Positions 18,094 to 30,526 of a stretch of DNA of 64,000 bases are shown piece by piece. Made by a program: the position numbers and the translations under genes. Under the pieces are notes generated by a model, which was not told where the DNA came from, searched no databases, and saw only the letters and a list, made by a program, of their open reading frames with translations. This DNA comes from Cypionkella sp. GTDB taxonomy: Bacteria > Pseudomonadota > Alphaproteobacteria > Rhodobacterales > Rhodobacteraceae. Location of the stretch: assembly GCF_030652235.1 (NCBI RefSeq), contig NZ_JAUSBA010000022.1:56493-120492 (forward strand), read 5' to 3'. Each line of letters opens with the position of its first letter. The stretch's first letter is position 1.

Positions 18094-18494
18094 ATATCGC
18101 CGAAGTTGCCAAAGCGGCGGGGCTGCCTGCCAAAACCATCCGCTATTATGAAGACATCGGCCTGATCCAGCCCAAGCGCAGTGAGAACGGCTACCGCGCC
18201 TTTGCCGAGAGCGATCTGCACAAGCTGGCCTTTGTCGGGCGGGCGCGGTCTTTGGGGTTCTCGATTGTGGAATGTCGGGCACTGCTGGCGCTTTATGAGG
18301 ACCGCGCGCGGGCGAGTGGCGATGTCAAAGCGCTGGCGGTGACGCATCTGGTTCAGATCAGGGCCAAGATCGTCGAACTGCGCGCGATGGAGGCGACTTT
18401 GGCCGATCTGGTGCAGGCCTGTAACGGCGATCATCGGCCGGATTGCCCGATTCTGCGCGGGCTTTCTCAGCCGGTCTCAGGCGACTCGCAGTAG
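18090..18494 (+). CDS. cueR: MerR-family copper regulator CueR
   Basis: Copper-responsive activator. The 134 residues have an N-terminal winged helix-turn-helix ([20 protein letters not shown], then [14 protein letters not shown]), a dimerisation helix, and a C-terminal metal loop CNGDHRPDC. The two cysteines are separated by seven residues, as in the C112/C120 pair of E. coli CueR (family knowledge). It is translated directly after copA. Its last 18 bp overlap the 3' end of the convergent NsrR-like gene. Confidence 0.93.
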   Translation: MNIAEVAKAAGLPAKTIRYYEDIGLIQPKRSENGYRAFAESDLHKLAFVGRARSLGFSIVECRALLALYEDRARASGDVKALAVTHLVQIRAKIVELRAMEATLADLVQACNGDHRPDCPILRGLSQPVSGDSQ

Positions 18495-18908
18495 CTTTTC
18501 AAGGTCGGTATTACCGCCGACGAGGTCCTGCAGGCTGACCGCATCGAGGGTCTTGTAGAAGCCCTCGAGCGCGTTGGTCAGCACGCATTTTAACCGACAG
18601 GCGCCGGATAAGGGACAGGAGCCGGATTGCTCGGCACAATCGGTGAAGGGCAAGACCTGCTCAAAAATCCGAAACACCGTGCCGACCTTGATCTCGGCAG
18701 CATCAGACCCCAGCATCATACCGCCCGCCCGTCCGCGCCGGGTTTTCAGCAAGTTCTGCCGGGCCAGCAGATGGATCACCTGCGCCAGATGGTTTTCGGA
18801 CGCGCCGCAAGCAACCGCAATCTCGTGCTTTTGCACGATGCGACCTTTGTTCACTGCGCAAAACATCAGCGTGCGCATCGCCAAATTGGTGCGTGTGGTC
18901 AGGCGCAT
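18477..18908 (-). CDS. nsrR: Rrf2-family regulator, NsrR-like
   Basis: A 143-residue Rrf2 protein: winged HTH (MRLTTRTNLAMRTLMFCAV... VACGASENHLAQVIHLLA) and a C-terminal cysteine cluster CAEQSGSCPLSGACRLKC. The three cysteines at CPLSGACRLK spacing match Fe-S binding Rrf2 regulators; NsrR, which senses nitric oxide, is the best fit by overall pattern (GxxGGxxLG-like segment, ADLV-like tail). IscR or RirA cannot be fully excluded. No NO-detoxifying gene is adjacent. A GGAGAG sits just before the ATG. Confidence 0.75.
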   Translation of the reverse strand: MRLTTRTNLAMRTLMFCAVNKGRIVQKHEIAVACGASENHLAQVIHLLARQNLLKTRRGRAGGMMLGSDAAEIKVGTVFRIFEQVLPFTDCAEQSGSCPLSGACRLKCVLTNALEGFYKTLDAVSLQDLVGGNTDLEKLLRVA

Positions 18909-18935
18909 GGGCTCTCCGATCCTGCAAGATTTGAC

Positions 18936-18963
18936 GCAGTTTTGCGCAGTTTTTTGCAGTCTG
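18936..18963. repeat. Three GCAGTTTT-type direct repeats with 10-bp period upstream of nsrR
   Basis: GCAGTTTT at 18936, GCAGTTTT at 18946 and GCAGTCTG at 18956, each exactly one helical turn apart, 28-55 bp upstream of the nsrR ATG. The phasing would place a binding protein on one face of the DNA. This could be an operator or chance. Confidence 0.35.
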
Positions 18964-18965
18964 CC

Positions 18966-18979
18966 TTGATTCAGATCAG
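18966..18979. promoter_or_regulatory. FNR/CRP-type box upstream of nsrR
   Basis: TTGATTCAGATCAG matches the FNR-family consensus TTGAT-N4-ATCAA at 9 of 10 positions. It is 58 bp upstream of the nsrR start and 266 bp upstream of glgP. FnrL or DnrD-type proteins of Rhodobacterales use this consensus (established); use here is inferred. Confidence 0.4.
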
Positions 18980-19046
18980 ATACAGCATTGTACCGCAGAC
19001 TGAGGCCTGCGCGGGGTTTGGGCCGTGATCGTTTTTATTGGATGGG

Positions 19047-19062
19047 ATCAAAGCGCTTTGAT
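19047..19062. promoter_or_regulatory. LacI-type operator in the glg operon leader
   Basis: ATCAAAGCGCTTTGAT is a perfect 16-bp palindrome with the central AAAGCGCTTT typical of LacI-family operators. It overlaps a second dyad, TTGATCAA. It lies 183 bp upstream of glgP in the 336-bp gap between nsrR and glgP. LacI-family repressors of sugar use commonly bind such sites, so carbohydrate control of the glycogen operon is a reasonable inference. No LacI-family gene is in the window. Confidence 0.55.
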
Positions 19063-19192
19063 CAAGAAAACCTCTCTAATAAAAAAGAAAAACATAGTGA
19101 AATCTCAAATTGTTTGCGGTAACAAGAAAGCGGTTTGAATGATTTGTGCTGAGACCGGGTTTTGGCTGACGCCGCAGGGGTATGGTGCTTGC

Positions 19193-19220
19193 TTGACCCG
19201 GGACAGCAGAGAGATAGTCT
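19193..19220 (+). promoter_or_regulatory. Weak candidate sigma-70 promoter for glgP
   Basis: TTGACC, 16 bp, TAGTCT, about 25 bp before the glgP GTG. The -10 element is poor and the leader would be short; kept only as a candidate. Confidence 0.25.
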
Positions 19221-19244
19221 CAAAGACAACCGAAATGGAAAGAT

Positions 19245-21647
19245 GTGGAACGCGCTTTGAAGGATATGGATCTGACCCCGGCTTTGCTGAAAACCGATGT
19301 GCTGCGGCACCTGACCTTTACCATTGGCAAAGACCCGGCCAATGCCAGCGCGTATGATTGGCGCATGGCGCTGTCGTTTGCCATTCGTGACCGGATCATG
19401 GAGCCGTGGTTTGCCTCGACCCGCCGGACGTGGGCGGAAGATCGCAAGCGGGTGTATTATCTGTCGATGGAATTCCTGATCGGGCGGCTTCTGGAAGATG
19501 CCACGGTCAACCTTGGCCTGCGCGACATTTCGGAAGACGTGATGCGTGACTTTGGGCAAGACTTTCACGCGCTGGTGGAAGGAGAGCCGGATGCGGCATT
19601 GGGCAACGGCGGATTGGGGCGGTTGGCGGCGTGTTTCATGGAAAGCATGGCGACGGTGGGCTGCCCGGCTTATGGTTATGGCATCCGCTATGAGCACGGG
19701 CTGTTCCGGCAAAGTTTTGAGCGCGGTCAACAGGTTGAGATGCCGGAAGATTGGCTGTCACACGCCAACCCTTGGGAGTTTGCGCGCCCGGAAAGCGCCT
19801 ATGTGATCCCGTTCAAGGGCGCGGTCGAGGTCAAGGACGGCAAGGAAATTTGGGTTCCGGCGGAGACGGTTTTGGCCAGCGCTTACGATACCCCGGTGAT
19901 CGGTTGGCAGGGCAAATGGGCGAACACCCTGCGGCTGTGGTCGGCGAAACCCACCAAGCAGTTCGATCTGGAACGGTTCAATCGCGGCGATTACGCGGCT
20001 GCGGCAGAGCCTGAGGCTTTGGCACGCACGTTGTCGCGGGTTCTGTATCCCGATGACACAACCTATCAGGGCAAGGAATTGCGCCTGAAGCAGGAATTCT
20101 TCCTGACCTCGGCGGCGTTGCAAGACATCCTGCGCCGCTTCAAGGCCAGCCATTCTGATCTGCGCAATCTGCCCAAACATGTCGCGATCCAGATGAACGA
20201 CACCCATCCGGCGATTGCTGGGCCAGAATTGATCCGGCTTTTGGTCGATGAAAACGGCATGGGCTTTGAAGATGCCCTCGATACCGCCCGCGATTGCTTG
20301 GGCTACACCAACCACACCCTGCTGCCCGAGGCGCTGGAGCGGTGGGCGACCTTTACCTTTGGCAACACGCTGCCGCGCCACATGCAGATTGTCGAGCGGA
20401 TCGACAGCTGGCACCGCCGCACCTTCAACCCGCCGCATTATATCGGCATCGTCAAGCACCAAGAGGTGCGGATGGGGGAACTGGCGTTCGTGATGGCGCA
20501 TAAGGTCAACGGCGTGTCAGCGCTGCATTCTGATCTGGTGAAAAAGAACCTGTTCCCCGAGTTGAACGCTTTGCATCCGGGGCGGATTATCAATGAAACC
20601 AATGGCGTGACGCCGCGGCGTTGGCTGAAAATGTCGAACCGTCCGCTGTCGACTTTGATCACGGACTCGATTGGCGAAGGCTGGGAAGATGATCTTGACC
20701 GTTTGAAAGGGCTGGAGCCTTTGGTCGATGACTCTGCTTTCCGCGCCAAATTTGATGCCGCCAAACGCGCCAACAAGGTGGCTTTGGAGGGTTGGATTGC
20801 GCAGGAATGTGGTGTGAAAGTCTCGCCGGATGCGCTGTTTGATGTGCAGGTCAAGCGGATCCACGAATACAAGCGGCAACTGCTGAACATCCTGCAAACC
20901 GTCGCGCATTATCAACGCATCAAGGCCAATCCGAAGGCGGCATGGGTGCCTCGGGTGAAAATATTTGGCGGCAAGTCGGCTCCGGGTTACGCGGTGGCAA
21001 AGGAAATCATTCATCTTATCAATGATGTGGCGCAGGTTATTAATGCGGACAGTGAAGTCGGCGATCGGCTGAAAGTGATCTATCCGGCGAACTACAATGT
21101 CAGCATGGCGGAACGCCTGGTGCCTGCGGCAGACCTTTCCGAGCAGATTTCGACCGCCGGGAAAGAGGCTTCGGGCACTGGCAACATGAAGTTCATGATG
21201 AACGGCGCGCCGACCATTGGCACGCTCGACGGTGCGAATGTCGAGATTTTGGCCGAGGTTGGGGCTGAGAACTTCTTCCTGTTCGGCCTGACCACCGATG
21301 AGGCGATGAAGCGGCGTGAAGACCCCGAGCAGTCGCGCAAGGCGATTGACGCCAGCCCGGCGCTGCAACTGGTGTTGCAGGCGATTGCCGAAGGCCAGTT
21401 CAGCCCGGATCAGAAAGACCGCTATCATGGTCTGGTGCATCGGGTCTGGCACCATGATTACTTCCTCGTTGCGGCGGATTTCGACTCGTTTGATCTGGCG
21501 CAAGACCGCGTGGATACCGCCTATGCGGATCGTCAGGCTTGGATTAAAATGGCGGCATTGAACACGGCGCGCTCGGGGTTTTTCAGCTCGGACCGTACCA
21601 TTCGCAGCTATATGAAAGACGTCTGGACGATCCAATCTGCGCTTTAA
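19245..21647 (+). CDS. glgP: Glycogen/alpha-glucan phosphorylase GlgP
   Basis: Phosphorolysis of alpha-1,4-glucan ends to glucose-1-phosphate; PLP-dependent. The frame opens with GTG 19245; an ATG at 19266 is an alternative. The 800 residues show RVYYLSMEFLIGR (about 68-80), AALGNGGLGRLAACFMES (about 111-127), the active-site GTNMK-like KEASGTGNMKFMMNG (about 639-653) holding the PLP lysine, and YNVSMAERLVPAADL. The length is that of bacterial GlgP. First gene of the glg operon, 15 bp before glgB. Confidence 0.96.
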   Translation: MERALKDMDLTPALLKTDVLRHLTFTIGKDPANASAYDWRMALSFAIRDRIMEPWFASTRRTWAEDRKRVYYLSMEFLIGRLLEDATVNLGLRDISEDVMRDFGQDFHALVEGEPDAALGNGGLGRLAACFMESMATVGCPAYGYGIRYEHGLFRQSFERGQQVEMPEDWLSHANPWEFARPESAYVIPFKGAVEVKDGKEIWVPAETVLASAYDTPVIGWQGKWANTLRLWSAKPTKQFDLERFNRGDYAAAAEPEALARTLSRVLYPDDTTYQGKELRLKQEFFLTSAALQDILRRFKASHSDLRNLPKHVAIQMNDTHPAIAGPELIRLLVDENGMGFEDALDTARDCLGYTNHTLLPEALERWATFTFGNTLPRHMQIVERIDSWHRRTFNPPHYIGIVKHQEVRMGELAFVMAHKVNGVSALHSDLVKKNLFPELNALHPGRIINETNGVTPRRWLKMSNRPLSTLITDSIGEGWEDDLDRLKGLEPLVDDSAFRAKFDAAKRANKVALEGWIAQECGVKVSPDALFDVQVKRIHEYKRQLLNILQTVAHYQRIKANPKAAWVPRVKIFGGKSAPGYAVAKEIIHLINDVAQVINADSEVGDRLKVIYPANYNVSMAERLVPAADLSEQISTAGKEASGTGNMKFMMNGAPTIGTLDGANVEILAEVGAENFFLFGLTTDEAMKRREDPEQSRKAIDASPALQLVLQAIAEGQFSPDQKDRYHGLVHRVWHHDYFLVAADFDSFDLAQDRVDTAYADRQAWIKMAALNTARSGFFSSDRTIRSYMKDVWTIQSAL

Positions 21648-21662
21648 TATCAAGAGGTTGCC

Positions 21663-23843
21663 ATGACTGACCTGCTCATTGACCCTGGTGCTGCACTCGC
21701 GATTGCCGAGGGGCGGCATGGCGACCCGTTCTCGGTACTGGGGTTGCACAAGCGCGGCGGCAAATGGGTGGTGCTGGGGTTTGATCCGGGTGCCGAACAT
21801 ATGTTCGTATTGCCGGGGAAAGCTGGCAAGCCTGTGGCTGCGGTGGCGGTCAAAGGTGCGCCGGGGCTGTTTGTGGCCGAGCTTGCGCGCAAATCGGACT
21901 ATCGTTTGCGTTGGCAGGGTCATGGTGCAGAATGGGAATGTGAAGACCCGTTCGCATTTGGCCCGGTGCTGGGCGAGTTGGATGAATATCTGTTGGGCGA
22001 AGGCAGCCACAAACGGCTGTGGCAGGTGTTGGGCGCGCATATCATCACCCATGAAGGCATTTTGGGCACGCATTTTGCGGTCTGGGCGCCGAATGCCGAA
22101 AGGGTTTCGGTGGTTGGCAACTTCAACCAATGGGATGGTCGCCGCCATCCGATGCGCAGGCGCGGCGGCACCGGGGTATGGGAGACGTTTTTGCCCGCGA
22201 TTGGCGAGGGCGAGGCTTATAAGTACGAAATTCGCGGTCCGGGCGGGGTTTTGCTGCCACTGAAGGCCGATCCGGTTGGGTTTGGATCGGAACATGCGCC
22301 GAAGAATGCCAGCGTTGTGCGGCAGATCGAAAATCCGACTTGGCATGATGCCGAATGGATGGCGACGCGCGGGGCCAAGCAGACGATTGATGCGCCGATT
22401 TCGGTGTATGAGGTGCATTTGGGCAGCTGGAAGCGCGCGCCGGGTGATCGGATGCTGTCTTATACCGAGCTTGCCGAACAACTGGTCACATATGTTGCCG
22501 ACATGGAATTCACTCATATCGAGCTGATGCCGATTTCTGAATATCCGTTCGATGGATCGTGGGGCTATCAGCCGGTCGGCCTGTTTGCACCGACGATCCG
22601 GCATGGCACGCCGAATGAATTCCGCGCTTTCATGGATGCGGCGCACCAACGCGGCATTGGGGTGTTGCTCGATTGGGTGCCGGGGCACTTTCCAACCGAT
22701 GCGCATGGCTTGGGGCGGTTCGATGGCACAGCACTTTATGAACATCAAGACCCGCGCGAAGGCTTCCATCAGGATTGGAACACCCTGATCTATAACTATG
22801 GCCGGGTAGAAGTTTCCAACTACCTTGTCTCTAACGCGTTGTATTGGCTAGAGGAATACCACATGGACGGCTTGCGCGTCGATGCCGTGGCGTCGATGCT
22901 TTACCGTGATTACAGCCGTGAGCCGGGGCAGTGGGTGCCGAACAAAGACGGCGGGCGTGAGAATTACGAGGCGATTGCCGTGCTGCAAAGCATGAACATC
23001 ACGGCTTACGGCGAGGTCGCGGGCGTGATGACGGTGGCCGAGGAAAGCACGGCGTTTGCAGGCGTGTCGCGGCCAGTGAACCACGGCGGCCTTGGGTTTG
23101 GCTTTAAGTGGAACATGGGCTGGATGAATGACACCCTGTCGTACATGCAGAAAGACCCAATCTACCGCCGCTTCCATCATCATCAGATGACGTTCGGTTT
23201 GCATTACGCTTGGTCGGAAAACTACATTCTGCCAATCAGCCATGACGAAGTTGTGCATGGCAAAGGCAGCATGTTGCAGAAGATGCCGGGCGATGGTGAA
23301 CAGAAGTTCGCAAACCTGCGGGCCTACTACGGCTTCATGTGGGCGCATCCGGGCAAGAAGCTTTTGTTCATGGGGTGCGAGTTCGCCCAAGGGAAAGAAT
23401 GGAACCACAATCAATCGCTGGATTGGCATCAGTTGGACATTCCCGCGCACAAGGGCATGCAAAACCTCGTCCGCGATCTGAACAAAGTTTACCGCGATGT
23501 GCCTGCTATGCATGTGAATGACACAAGGCCCGAGGGCTTTGAGTGGATCGAAAACAATGATGCCGAGGCTGGTGTTTATGCGTGGGTCCGCAAGGGCAAG
23601 CCCGGTGATGCGATGGTGGTGGCACTGGTCAATATGACTCCGGTGGATCGGGCGTACCGGGTTGGTCTGCCTGCGGCGGGGCAATGGTCTGAGATACTGA
23701 ACACAGATGCTGCGGTTTACGGAGGAGGTAACCGTGGCAATCTGGGCGGCGTTGTGGCGGAGGCTATCCCGCATCACGGTCGCCCACATTCGGCCTTGGT
23801 CAATCTGCCGCCACTCTCGGCGGTTTGGCTAAAGCAGGGTTGA
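21663..23843 (+). CDS. glgB: 1,4-alpha-glucan branching enzyme GlgB
   Basis: Introduces alpha-1,6 branches in glycogen. The 726 residues comprise an extra N-terminal beta-domain (N1, about 10-105), a CBM48 (FAVWAPNAERVSVVGNFNQW, about 138-157), the GH13 barrel, and a C-terminal beta-domain. Catalytic residues are seen at Asp407 (GLRVDAVASML), Glu460 (VAEEST) and Asp528 (HDEVVHGKGSM), close to E. coli 405/458/526. An AAGAGGTTGCC ribosome-binding region precedes the ATG. Confidence 0.97.
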   Translation: MTDLLIDPGAALAIAEGRHGDPFSVLGLHKRGGKWVVLGFDPGAEHMFVLPGKAGKPVAAVAVKGAPGLFVAELARKSDYRLRWQGHGAEWECEDPFAFGPVLGELDEYLLGEGSHKRLWQVLGAHIITHEGILGTHFAVWAPNAERVSVVGNFNQWDGRRHPMRRRGGTGVWETFLPAIGEGEAYKYEIRGPGGVLLPLKADPVGFGSEHAPKNASVVRQIENPTWHDAEWMATRGAKQTIDAPISVYEVHLGSWKRAPGDRMLSYTELAEQLVTYVADMEFTHIELMPISEYPFDGSWGYQPVGLFAPTIRHGTPNEFRAFMDAAHQRGIGVLLDWVPGHFPTDAHGLGRFDGTALYEHQDPREGFHQDWNTLIYNYGRVEVSNYLVSNALYWLEEYHMDGLRVDAVASMLYRDYSREPGQWVPNKDGGRENYEAIAVLQSMNITAYGEVAGVMTVAEESTAFAGVSRPVNHGGLGFGFKWNMGWMNDTLSYMQKDPIYRRFHHHQMTFGLHYAWSENYILPISHDEVVHGKGSMLQKMPGDGEQKFANLRAYYGFMWAHPGKKLLFMGCEFAQGKEWNHNQSLDWHQLDIPAHKGMQNLVRDLNKVYRDVPAMHVNDTRPEGFEWIENNDAEAGVYAWVRKGKPGDAMVVALVNMTPVDRAYRVGLPAAGQWSEILNTDAAVYGGGNRGNLGGVVAEAIPHHGRPHSALVNLPPLSAVWLKQG

Positions 23844-23891
23844 AATCACAGGATAAAAGCGGGCGCAGGCCTGCGTAAAGGGAGGACTACG

Positions 23892-25163
23892 ATGCAACCA
23901 AGACCCAACGCCCGCCTGTCATCGCAGGCTATGGCTTTTGTTCTGGCCGGGGGGCGCGGAAGTCGGCTGAAAGAGCTGACAGATCGGCGCGCCAAGCCGG
24001 CGGTCTATTTTGGCGGCAAAACCCGGATCATCGACTTTGCTTTGTCAAATGCGCTGAATTCTGGCATCCGCAAAATGGCGATTGCGACGCAATACAAGGC
24101 GCATAGCCTGATCCGCCACATGCAGCGTGGTTGGGGGTTCTTTCGGGCAGAGCGCAATGAATACCTAGATATTCTGCCTGCAAGCCAACGGGTATCTGAG
24201 AATAAGTGGTATCTTGGCACCGCCGATGCGGTCGCGCAAAACATTGATATCGTTGATTCTTATGGGGTAAAATACATCGTCGTTCTGGCGGGGGATCACA
24301 TCTATAAGATGGATTACGAGGTGATGTTGCAGCAGCACGTTGACAGTGCCGCCGATGTCACCATCGGCTGTCTGACCGTGCCGCGGATGGAGGCTGTGGC
24401 CTTCGGCGTGATGCATGTCGACAAGGATATGCGGATCACCTCGTTTCTGGAAAAACCTGCCGATCCGCCGTCTATCCCCGGTGATCCGGACAATGCATTG
24501 GCCTCGATGGGGATCTATATCTTTGACTGGGCTTTCCTGCGCGATCTGTTGATCCGTGATATGGCGGATGACAATTCCAGCCATGATTTCGGCAACGATC
24601 TGATCCCGGATATCGTAAAAAACGGGAAAGCCGTGGCGCATAAGTTTGCCGATTCTTGCGTAAAATCGGGGTTGGAGTCAGAGCCCTACTGGCGCGATGT
24701 GGGCACGATTGATGCGTTCTGGCAGGCCAATATCGACCTGACCGATTTTATTCCGAAGCTGGATATCTACGATCAAAGCTGGCCGATCTGGACCTATTCC
24801 GAGATTCTGCCGCCCGCGAAGTTCATCCATGATGAAGAAACCCGGCGTGGGATGGCGGTGTCATCGCTGGTGTCGGGCGATTGTATCGTCTCGGGCTCGG
24901 AAGTGCGCAATTCGCTGCTGTTCACGGGATGTCGCACACATTCGTTCAGCACGCTGGATTATGTTGTGGCGCTGCCGCAGGTGATCGTGAACCGCAGTGC
25001 CGAGCTGAAAAACTGCGTGATTGATCGCGGTGTGATCATCCCGGATGGCTTGGTGGTGGGGCAAGACCCTGAAATGGATGCGAAATGGTTCCGCCGGACC
25101 GACAGCGGTATCGTGCTGATCACGCAGGATATGCTTGACGCGCGGGCGCGGGCATTGTCCTGA
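23892..25163 (+). CDS. glgC: Glucose-1-phosphate adenylyltransferase GlgC
   Basis: Makes ADP-glucose from ATP and glucose-1-phosphate, the committed and allosterically controlled step of glycogen synthesis. The 423 residues carry the nucleotidyltransferase motif [20 protein letters not shown] (about 14-33), the [21 protein letters not shown] region, the catalytic [12 protein letters not shown] segment (about 134-145), [10 protein letters not shown] (glucose-1-phosphate site), and a C-terminal left-handed beta-helix. GGGAGGAC lies 5-12 bp before the ATG. Confidence 0.97.
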   Translation: MQPRPNARLSSQAMAFVLAGGRGSRLKELTDRRAKPAVYFGGKTRIIDFALSNALNSGIRKMAIATQYKAHSLIRHMQRGWGFFRAERNEYLDILPASQRVSENKWYLGTADAVAQNIDIVDSYGVKYIVVLAGDHIYKMDYEVMLQQHVDSAADVTIGCLTVPRMEAVAFGVMHVDKDMRITSFLEKPADPPSIPGDPDNALASMGIYIFDWAFLRDLLIRDMADDNSSHDFGNDLIPDIVKNGKAVAHKFADSCVKSGLESEPYWRDVGTIDAFWQANIDLTDFIPKLDIYDQSWPIWTYSEILPPAKFIHDEETRRGMAVSSLVSGDCIVSGSEVRNSLLFTGCRTHSFSTLDYVVALPQVIVNRSAELKNCVIDRGVIIPDGLVVGQDPEMDAKWFRRTDSGIVLITQDMLDARARALS

Positions 25164-25184
25164 CAGGGTAGTCGGGCTGAACGG

Positions 25185-25210
25185 CTGGGGAGAGCTGCGG
25201 CCCTCCCCAG
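25185..25210 (+). other. Hairpin between glgC and glgA
   Basis: CTGGGGAG (25185-25192) pairs with CTCCCCAG (25203-25210) over a 10-nt loop. No U-tract follows, so it is unlikely to stop transcription; an mRNA-stability or processing element would fit an intra-operon position. Confidence 0.45.
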
Positions 25211-25245
25211 ACCCCTCCGGTGGATAGGGAGCGCAGAGGATCATC

Positions 25246-26684
25246 ATGCAGAACGCGGTTGAAATTCGGGGGCGGGTGCTGTCGGTGGCGTCGGAATGTG
25301 TGCCATTGATCAAGACCGGGGGTTTGGCGGATGTGGTTGGGGCGCTGCCGGGGGCTTTGGCGAAAGTCGGCTGGGATATGCGGGTGTTGATGCCAGCCTA
25401 CCGGGCGTTGCGGCCACGCCTTGATGAATTGGATGAGGTTTGGTTCGAGCAAAACCTGTTCGGCGGTGACGCCCGCGTGATGGCGGGCGAGATCGGTGGT
25501 TTGCAGGTGATGCTGCTGGATGCGCCGCACCTTTATGACCGCGAGGGTGGGCCGTATTCTGGCCCCGGTGGCGATTGGTTTGACAATGCGCGGCGGTTTG
25601 CGGCGTTGTCGTGGGTGGCGGCGCGGATGGCGCGCGACGGCATTGATGGCTGGAAACCCGACATCTTGCACGCGCATGACTGGCAGGCGGGCTTTGCCCC
25701 GGCCTATCTATACTACGGCGGCTCCGGCGGTGTGGCTTCGGTGCTGACAATCCATAATATCGCGTTTCAGGGCTGGGCCCCGGCGCAGGCCTTGCTGGAT
25801 TTGCGCCTGCCGCCTGATCAGTTCTATCCGGGCGCGTTGGAATACTACGGCGGGCTTTCGAGCCTGAAAGCCGGGCTGGTCAGTGCCGACCGGATCACCA
25901 CGGTTTCCCCCAACTATGCCGCCGAGTTGATGCGGCCCGAGTTTGGCATGGGGATGGAGGGGGTGATCGCGCAGCGCGCGGAGGCGGTTTCGGGGATTTT
26001 GAACGGGGTGGATACCGGGGTTTGGTCGCCTGAGGTGGAGCCCATGCCCTATTCGGTGAAAACCTTGAAAGGCAAAGCCGCCAACCGCGCGGCGTTTTGT
26101 GCGGAAATGGGGCTGGATGTGCCGGGGCCGCTGGCGATTCTCGTCAGCCGACTTACCGATCAGAAGGGCATTGATCTGCTGGAGGTTTGCATCCCCGATT
26201 TCATCGCGGGCGGCGGCGGTCTGGCGATTTTGGGCTCTGGCGATGCTTTGCTGGAAGCCGCGATGCGGAGGTTGGAGGCGCGGTTTCCGGGCCGGATTTC
26301 GGTGCGCATTGGCTATGATGAGGCTTACAGCCATCGGTTGTTTGCCGCAGGCGACGCGGTGCTGGTGCCCAGTCGGTTCGAGCCTTGCGGGCTGACCCAG
26401 ATGTATGGGCTGGCTTACGGGACGGTGCCGCTGGTGTCCTCGGTCGGCGGTTTGGCCGATACGGTGATCCATGCCAGCCCGGCGGCGCTGACGGCGGGGG
26501 TGGCGACCGGGATTGTGTTTCATCCGGTGGATGCGACGGGGTTCGGGCTGGCTCTGCGGCAGTTGCTGCAGCTTTACGCACATAAATCCCAATGGGCGCA
26601 GGTGCAGAAAAATGCGATGAAGCAGCCTGTGGGCTGGCAGGCCTCTGCCGCCGCTTATGCAGCACTCTATGAGGATATGCTGGC

Positions 26685-26688
<4 letters not shown>
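25246..26688 (+). CDS. glgA: Glycogen synthase GlgA
   Basis: GT5 glucosyltransferase that extends glycogen from ADP-glucose. The 480 residues include the ADP-glucose-binding motif KTGGLADVVGALPGAL (about 24-39), HAHDWQAGFAPAYLYYGG (about 144-161), TIHNIAFQG, and the C-terminal PSRFEPCGLTQMYGLAYG (about 375-392) with the catalytic Glu. It overlaps glgX by 4 bp (GTGA). Confidence 0.97.
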
Positions 26689-30409
<3,721 letters not shown>

Positions 30410-30418
30410 AGCCAAAAT

Positions 30419-30451
30419 GTCGGTTTCCGCTGAGATGCGGCGGAAACTGAC
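30419..30451 (+). terminator. Hairpin after pgm, possible operon end
   Basis: GTCGGTTTCCGC / GCGGAAACTGAC forms a 12-bp stem (one G-U-type mismatch) with a 9-nt loop, 10 bp after the pgm stop. There is no clear U-tract, so termination would be partial or factor-dependent. Confidence 0.45.
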
Positions 30452-30526
30452 CTTCAATTGTCGGAGTTGACTGCGACCCCGCCCCCAATCGGCGCATCCT
30501 TGACACAGGTGTCGAGGGAGATGGCG

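Noticed and set aside
20517..22769. 750-codon minus-strand open frame across glgP and glgB
   Set aside because: Antisense shadow of two clearly identified enzymes; the product is rich in His, Arg and Pro with no fold, a known artefact of high-GC codon bias.
25185..25210. Hairpin between glgC and glgA as terminator
   Set aside because: No U-tract; the genes are in the same conserved operon, so listed only as a hairpin.
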